A stretch of DNA of 64,000 nt from Hippopus hippopus (Eukaryota > Mollusca > Bivalvia > Cardiida > Cardiidae), in contig OX328109.1 of NCBI GenBank assembly GCA_946811185.2, forward strand, positions 42,578,129-42,642,128, written 5' to 3'. Each line of letters opens with the position of its first letter. The stretch's first letter is position 1. Position numbers and translations under genes: made by a program. The notes beneath the pieces are model-generated. The model was not told the DNA's origin. It searched no databases and saw nothing but the letters and a program-made list of their open reading frames with translations. Below are positions 59,001 to 64,000 of this stretch, piece after piece.

Positions 59001-61544
59001 AAAAGAGAAAATGCTGACTGTCTCCTTTTTTCACAATGTTTTGGAAGCAATTCTAGTGACATTTCCACAAAATCTGTCAACAGTCTAAAATAGGCAGGGC
59101 TTGTACCACGCTGATTACAAGATACTGACTTAACCCATTACCACAGACTCTTGAGTTCTTAAAACCACATGGAAAAATGCTTTTGAAAACATTGTTGGAA
59201 AAGGAGAAAATGGTGACCAGCAAAGACAATTTCCATATTTTGAGCCACATTTAAGGTCTACGGTCCCTAATCATCAGTAAACATCGACGTTTTCGTAAAA
59301 GCTATTTGGCCAATCTTGGCAGCTTCTGTCTTTTAATATGAGACTTAGGGGCTTTAAGCCTTTTATCTGTTGTGTGCCAATGCTTTGGATTTTGTCAAGT
59401 CTAAAATTTTGTTCTTTGGTAAAGAGTTAAGTGTAGCAGGAAGCAGCTTGTACTTGAATCTTATGCTGTAGTATTATGTGTTTCAGTGGGGCCGTTTTAG
59501 ATTTTTTGCTGCAAAATAACATTTTTGTTAGCCATTGATAAAGACATGCAAGTTACAAAATATACTTTTCTCTATACAAGAAAAGAAATTGGATGGTTAC
59601 GAACAGTTGAAAGGTGCAAATGCACCACTCACAAAAAAGGCTTGGTTGCTTTGAAATTGGAAACTCTGCCTCTTGTTATGAGATCAGATATAATGTTAAT
59701 CCCATGGAATCCATGGAAGTTGATTAAAACATAGAAGATCCTCAATCCGCCATAACTTGAAATGAAAAATTGTTGACTACAGCAATGAACACCAAAATCT
59801 CATTTTCATCTCAAATTTCTTTCTATAAGAACAAATTTTCTTAGAAGCGGTATACCTTATTTCTAACTTCTATTACAGCCAATGAAAACAGATACGAGGG
59901 ATCCTGGAGGGATGATAAGAAGAACGGACCGGGAAAATTTTATTATTTAACACGTGGACAATTATATGAAGGTGTTTGGGTGGATGACATAGCTAAATGT
60001 GGAACTATGGTAGATTTTGATAGAAAAAGTGCAACTGACCCGACTCAGTATCCTATACCTAAAGTAAATATGCTTTTTAACTCGAAATCCTTTTCCACAC
60101 GATTACAGGTTTTAACGATCCTGATAAGGAGAGCTTTTGAAAATATTGTAGGAAAGGGAGAAAATGCTGGTAACCAGCATTTTCTTCTTTTCCCACAATG
60201 TTTTCTACCCTATCAAAAACAAGTTGCATTATTTGAGCGACATTTAACTTGTTTTTACAAATGCTTTTATTTCAACTAGGCCAGAATTTTGTTATTTGGT
60301 AAAGAGTTCACCAGATGAAAACATGATAGACTGGCCCATATTGATGGCATTGCCAGTGACATGAATTAAATCACTTTGCCACAGTAGAAAATATTGTGGG
60401 AAAAGGAGATAATGTAGGTTACCAACATTTTCAACTTTTCCTCTGATGTTTTCAAAAGCCTTCATTGTTAAAGTTGTAAAAGCTTTAATTTCTGGTAAAG
60501 GTTTAATTAGTCTAATTCTGTACAGGCTAAAATCAGTCTGCTATGTTCAATATGGTTTTATGTTGCTTTCAACAACATTTTTATCCATATCATATCTACT
60601 GGTTCACTTCACCCATTCATATCTAGGTTACTGCAGTACTTAGCCGGATCTCTACATGTGCACTGTCCAAAAGTAACACTGTAATACAACCATGTTTGCC
60701 AGTAGGGCTGAAACAAGATTTTCCTGATTAAGATCTAGTCCCCTAACCCTTTACCAAGCAGATCTGTGTTTTAATAACCCGGAGTAAGAAGAGTTCTGAA
60801 AACATTGTGGGAAAAGGAGAAAATGCTGGTAACCAGCATTTTCTCCTTTTCCCACAAGGTTTTTAACCCTTCCAAAATTAAATTTTAATTAAGTCATATT
60901 TATATGCATTGTTGTCTGCAAATGTTTTCAATTTGGAGACAAGTCTAAAATTTTGTCATTTGATAAATAGTTAGCAACTGTGCCATACAGGACTAATGGA
61001 GAAACAACTAATGCCCATGACAAAAAACAAAACAAATACTTGTGGGACAGAAAATATCTCTTCCGAATGGTAAGAAAATGTTGCCACCACAAGACAACCA
61101 ATCAGGTTGATTTAATTGTGGGATGAAAAAAAAATTAACTCCTCACTGCACAAACAAATATTAGACTTGTCCTAATTGAAAGCATTTGCAGATAATTTAC
61201 ATTTGGCTCAAATGATGGAAATTGTCTTTGATAGGAATAGAAATCATTGTGGAAAAAAGAAAATGCTGGATACCATCATTTTCTCCTTTTTCCAAAATGT
61301 TTTCAGAAGGCTTCTTGCTCATGGTTGTTAAAAGTCAGGATTGTGTGGTGAACTGAATTTGTTACTTTTCTGTTTCTGTGAAAACCTTGAAGCAAATGAT
61401 TCAAGGCTATTTTCACTTTATGTGTATGTTTTATATAATTTGCATTGCTGTTTTCAGTTCTTCTGTCTATTTTAGGTTGAAGTTGCCCAATCAGAAGCAA
61501 TCTTACAAGAAGCTGAGGAACAATTTTTACATGACCAAGAATGA
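56030..61544 (+). CDS. MORN3: MORN repeat-containing protein 3
   Basis: Five coding exons: 56030-56174, 57053-57213, 58722-58881, 59879-60063, 61476-61544. All introns are GT..AG and phases join without break, giving 239 residues (human MORN3 has 240). About seven MORN repeats: QYTGEW, IYDGDW, VFSGGW, YYEGEW, IYEGEW, RYEGSW, LYEGVW. These beta-hairpin repeats act as a scaffold. The N-terminus (MPMLKEPKAK, then GIRHTVYSVNGDQYTGEW) and the C-terminal IAKCGTMVDF, TDPTQYPIPK match vertebrate MORN3, which is testis-enriched and linked to sperm/ciliary structures. The start is the first ATG and matches the vertebrate start. Introns are loaded with PB1 copies but exons and splice sites are intact, so the gene looks functional. 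Confidence 0.95.
56485..56724 (-). pseudogene. LINE reverse-transcriptase C-terminal remnant
   Basis: Frame contains TRGHNQRIFKKYC, NVRKNSFSQRIVDDWNRLPE and DLILCKTVLS, the conserved region after the RT domain of non-LTR retrotransposon ORF2 proteins (CR1/Jockey-like; FFSQRVVNxWNxLP type). It lies antisense in MORN3 intron 1; the rest of the LINE is absent. Confidence 0.75.
57257..57469 (+). mobile_element. PB1 MITE in MORN3 intron 2
   Basis: Right TTAA at 57470-57473. The second arm lacks CTCCTTT, so the palindrome is asymmetric. Confidence 0.85.
57520..57770 (+). mobile_element. PB1 MITE in intron 2, decayed
   Basis: AAGGCTTTTGAAAACATTGT and the CTCCTTTTCTCACAATG arm present; both termini lost. 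Confidence 0.6.
58141..58380 (+). mobile_element. tRNA-like SINE in MORN3 intron 2
   Basis: Box A-like TGGTTGTGAGGTAGAGCG and box B-like GAGTTTGATT, then GTTCCCAGGAAGTAGAATCG and an internal repeat of TATAAGTTGCAAGAA. Confidence 0.65.
58440..58658 (+). mobile_element. PB1 MITE in intron 2
   Basis: Good palindrome with loop AATGCTGTTAACCAGCATT; flanks CTAA and GTAA instead of TTAA. It ends 63 bp before exon 3. Confidence 0.8.
58914..59044 (-). mobile_element. PB1 MITE in intron 3, truncated
   Basis: Starts 33 bp after exon 3 at TTAA (58910-58913). The terminal part beyond the palindrome is gone. Confidence 0.65.
59134..59426 (+). mobile_element. PB1 MITE in intron 3 hosting a family D MITE
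   Basis: TTAA at 59130-59133 and 59427-59430. Interrupted at its internal CATTTAA. Confidence 0.85.
59255..59353. mobile_element. Family D MITE, single unit
   Basis: GGTCTACGGTCCCTAATC to ATGAGACTTAGGGGCT, flanked by TTAA at 59251-59254 and 59354-59357, inside PB1. Confidence 0.8.
60081..60307 (+). mobile_element. PB1 MITE in intron 4
   Basis: Begins 17 bp after exon 4, directly downstream of the GTAAAT donor. Left TTAA present. Confidence 0.85.
60311..60501 (-). mobile_element. PB1 MITE in intron 4, reverse
   Basis: Right TTAA at 60502-60505; left end lost against the previous copy. Confidence 0.7.
60747..60970 (+). mobile_element. PB1 MITE in intron 4
   Basis: The cleanest central palindrome in the window (one mismatch: CACAAGG for CACAATG). 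Flanks CTAA and TTAG. Confidence 0.85.
61139..61352 (-). mobile_element. PB1 MITE in intron 4, reverse
   Basis: Left TTAA at 61135-61138; ends 124 bp before exon 5. Confidence 0.75.
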
Positions 61545-61670
61545 ACTATAGATAGTACAGATCTTTTGATTGGTTTTCAGTTGTTAGTTGTGCAAACAAA
61601 CATGAAATCATGTTATAATTATTAAAGGAAGTAAGCCATAGAATGGAAAAAAAGTTGTTTCAACATTTCT

Positions 61671-61915
61671 AGTAAAAGGGGGTTTAATGGATCTCTGTGA
61701 TACACTACACCAAGCAAGTCATCACATAATTGTGGATCCATAAAATCCATTTACTCTAACAACTAACAACCAACTGAAGTATAAGGTAAAAAAGTCCTTG
61801 ATCATGCATAAATTTATTTGTAGATAGGAAAAAATATCACCCCAGGTCAGCCTGTGCTGACAGCACAGGCTGACCTGGGTTGATACTTTTTTAAAGATGC
61901 ATTAAACCCCCTTTT
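61671..61915 (-). mobile_element. MITE, GAGCCATGCTC family, copy 2
   Basis: Reverse orientation, outer ends lost. Internal hairpin AGGTCAGCCTGTGCTGACAG with its complement is perfect (61843-61875). Starts 127 bp after the MORN3 stop. Confidence 0.75.
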
Positions 61916-62216
61916 CATACAGTATTACTCAAATGTATTTTGTCCTCTGAAAACCAAGGCTATTTGTTATAGTCAGGTATTAAGAGCTAACTCTTGAAGT
62001 TTCTCTGACCACTTTTGTTTCCTTTGCAGCCAGTATGATATACGATCAGACTACACAAAACATACAGTCTGATCTTTGATATGCATTTTTCACTTCACTG
62101 AGACATATAGGATATAAGCAACCTTTATATTTTACTTGTTAGAGTGCACTTTCTCTTCATACCTACATGTAACAGGCAAAGACTGTAGACTGACTGCTAG
62201 CCCCAATAAATCACAA

Positions 62217-62489
62217 TATTTGAGCCATGCTTTGTGAAAAGGGGGCTTAATACGTCTGCGAAAAGTATTGACCCAGGTCGGCCTGCACACTCCGCACAGG
62301 CTGACCTGGGCCAAAACTTTTCAATATTGGCCAATTTTCTGTATGTCCTAGGACCAGTCTACCTCATGGTTATGTCGGTTGTTTAAAAAAAGTGACAATT
62401 ATGGATCCATAATTATGTGATGACTTCCTTGTTATCATGCTTCACAGAGAGGCATTAAGCCCCCTTTTGCCAGAGCATGGTTCATTTAT
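62217..62489 (+). mobile_element. MITE, GAGCCATGCTC family, copy 3
   Basis: Both ends present (ATTTGAGCCATGCTTTG and CAGAGCATGGTTCATTTA). It shares the ATGGATCCATAATTAT segment with the other copies. Confidence 0.85.
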
Positions 62490-63151
62490 ATTTCAACCAA
62501 GTATACAATCGAAACTAGTTGTTGTTAAAAAAATACACTTTGGTGTCCTAAAATCAAAACAAAATTTGTAAGGGACTCAATTTACGGTACACATTGCTTC
62601 ATGTGCTTATGAATTTGAATCGGAGAAAGGCAATTTGTGGATGTTGTCAATTTTCCTCTCATCTTTGTGCAAGCAATCATATTTTGTTTAACAGAAATCA
62701 TGCAAGCTTGATTACATTTTGTAAGATTTGTTTAAAAGGAATCATGGCAGATTAATTCTAATACGTAGAATGCCAAGACCAACTTATCTGATCATGGATC
62801 TACATTTTCTTCATTTTTGTGTGATTTTTGTGTATTCACTAACCCTTCTTAAGACTTTTTAAAATCTTATTCTTTATGGTTTTTTGAATTTGAAAGTAAC
62901 ACAACTTCTGATTGGCTAAACTGTTTGGTTTAGTCAAGCAGAAATTGTGTTACTTTCAAATTTAGAAAATTCTGGAGAATGTGACAAAGAATATTCTAAA
63001 GAATAGTTGGTGATTTTTGATCCTGATCTTTGATCTACAGAGTCTGCTACTTTGTGTATATTCTGGACAAACTTGAAGTAGACATATTTCTGCTTTTATC
63101 TCCAAGAGTTTGAGAAAGGTCCATTTATTCAATTCAGTGCTTAAGGATTAA

Positions 63152-63343
63152 CCCTTATCCTGCTAAATAACTTAAACGAAACTTTCAAGCCGACAGTAAA
63201 ATCTTGAATTTGGCTAATTTAAAGTTATTTAGGGGGAAAAATATCTCCTTATCGGACAGTGTAGATCCAAGATCAGACTGCACATTCAGTGCAGTCTGAT
63301 CTTGATCTACACTGTACGTAAAAGGCCATTAGCAGCCTAAGGG
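63152..63343 (+). mobile_element. PB2 MITE, copy 2, TTAA both sides
   Basis: 192 bp, TTAA at 63148-63151 and 63344-63347. Ends CCCTTATCCTGCTAA and, inverted, CCCTTAGGCTGCTAA. The central hairpin GATCAGACTGCACATTCAGT with its complement is perfect. Confidence 0.85.
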
Positions 63344-63349
63344 TTAATA

Positions 63350-64000
63350 CTGTATGAAAATGTTCATGGCATTTTTATTGGCACTTTCAGGATAAATGAT
63401 CAATATTAATTTTGTTTCATTCTGTGATAGCACACTTTGTGAAATAAAATTTTATAATAAAAAAAAATGTTAAAATATCTTACTCATCATTTTCACCCGA
63501 CAATATAATTTTATCTAAATTTCATTTTTACTTTGGTGAAGAACCTGAATAATATGGAGAAAAAAAAAACTTTGATATAACTGTTGAGGCCAGTTTTGAA
63601 GATTTACTGAATAGTAGCGGATTGAAGGTTTATGCTTTATACGCCGGTGCATAATTCTTAATTCTATTTTTTAGCCAGATTGTAGTCAGATTGTAAAACA
63701 TTTGAGTTTTCAAATCCCAACGTTTTCAAAAGCTAATTGTTGCAGATGCAGATGATTGGTGTGATTTTTGACAGGGTGGCACAGATCTTATGACAAGCAC
63801 ATCAAATAGTCAGACATGCTTCTACCCCATTTCCTGAATTATCTGTGCTTTTGTACCTCTAAGATTTATAATTTGTGAAAACAACATTGGAAAAGCAGCT
63901 ATTGCTTTGTTTTAATCATTATTTTTCTGCCCTCTGATAGGTCTAACTAGTTATTTATGGCAATTTGCTACCACTTCATTTCTCGCTTTGTTCTGGGATG
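63350..64000. other. No gene seen
   Basis: AT-rich right edge. GAAATAAAATTTTATAATAAAA near 63441 contains AATAAA and could be a distal MORN3 polyadenylation signal, about 1.9 kb after the stop; this is a guess. 62490-63150 is likewise empty apart from an inverted pair, AAGTAACACAACTTCTGATT near 62896 and its complement near 62941. Confidence 0.3.

Overview
This is repeat-rich eukaryotic DNA, AT-rich with long introns. It most likely comes from a bivalve mollusc, probably a heterodont of the Dreissena/Mya/Mercenaria kind. That placement is inference: it rests on recall of dispersed families typical of such genomes (the GTAAAGTGTCG hairpin, the GAGCCATGCTC/GGGGGCTTAATGCAT MITE, the GTAGATCAAGATCAGACTGC hairpin, tRNA-derived SINEs ending in a GACTGAAATAATG-type tail), not on a search. 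The only host gene I can reconstruct is MORN3 (five coding exons, 56030-61544, + strand). Its upstream region carries an RFX X-box, as expected for a ciliary or sperm gene.

Layout. 1-1950: repeat-derived flank. 1950-16150: head-to-tail array of a 3.22-kb unit. Four units each carry the same mariner at the same TA site, and a fifth, partial unit has the empty site. 16150-25030: mostly unannotatable sequence with scattered MITEs. 25029-29671: a 4.64-kb Ginger-type transposon with integrase-like transposase, 132-bp TIRs made of repeated 22-bp palindromes, and a TATA target duplication. 29700-47900: a swarm of TTAA-flanked, piggyBac-like MITEs (called PB1 here) with SINEs and other small elements. 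45187-48380: two broken, converging gene fragments (an acidic PYMYEP fragment and a THAP-domain fragment). 48893-50455: a dispersed repeat (H1) split by a 1.35-kb TA-flanked element; the uninterrupted version of H1 lies at 1366-1600. 51077-55550: a 4.47-kb element with about 670-bp terminal inverted repeats around a decayed Tc1-like transposase. 55800-61544: MORN3, with a LINE remnant, SINE and about nine PB1 copies in its introns. 61600-64000: more MITEs.

Most of the information here is about transposon biology. The window holds filled and empty sites for two elements, nested insertions with exact target duplications, and three independent insertions of a 32-35-bp palindrome with 6-bp target duplications. 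Family names PB1, PB2, H1, D and P35 are labels of mine, not database names.
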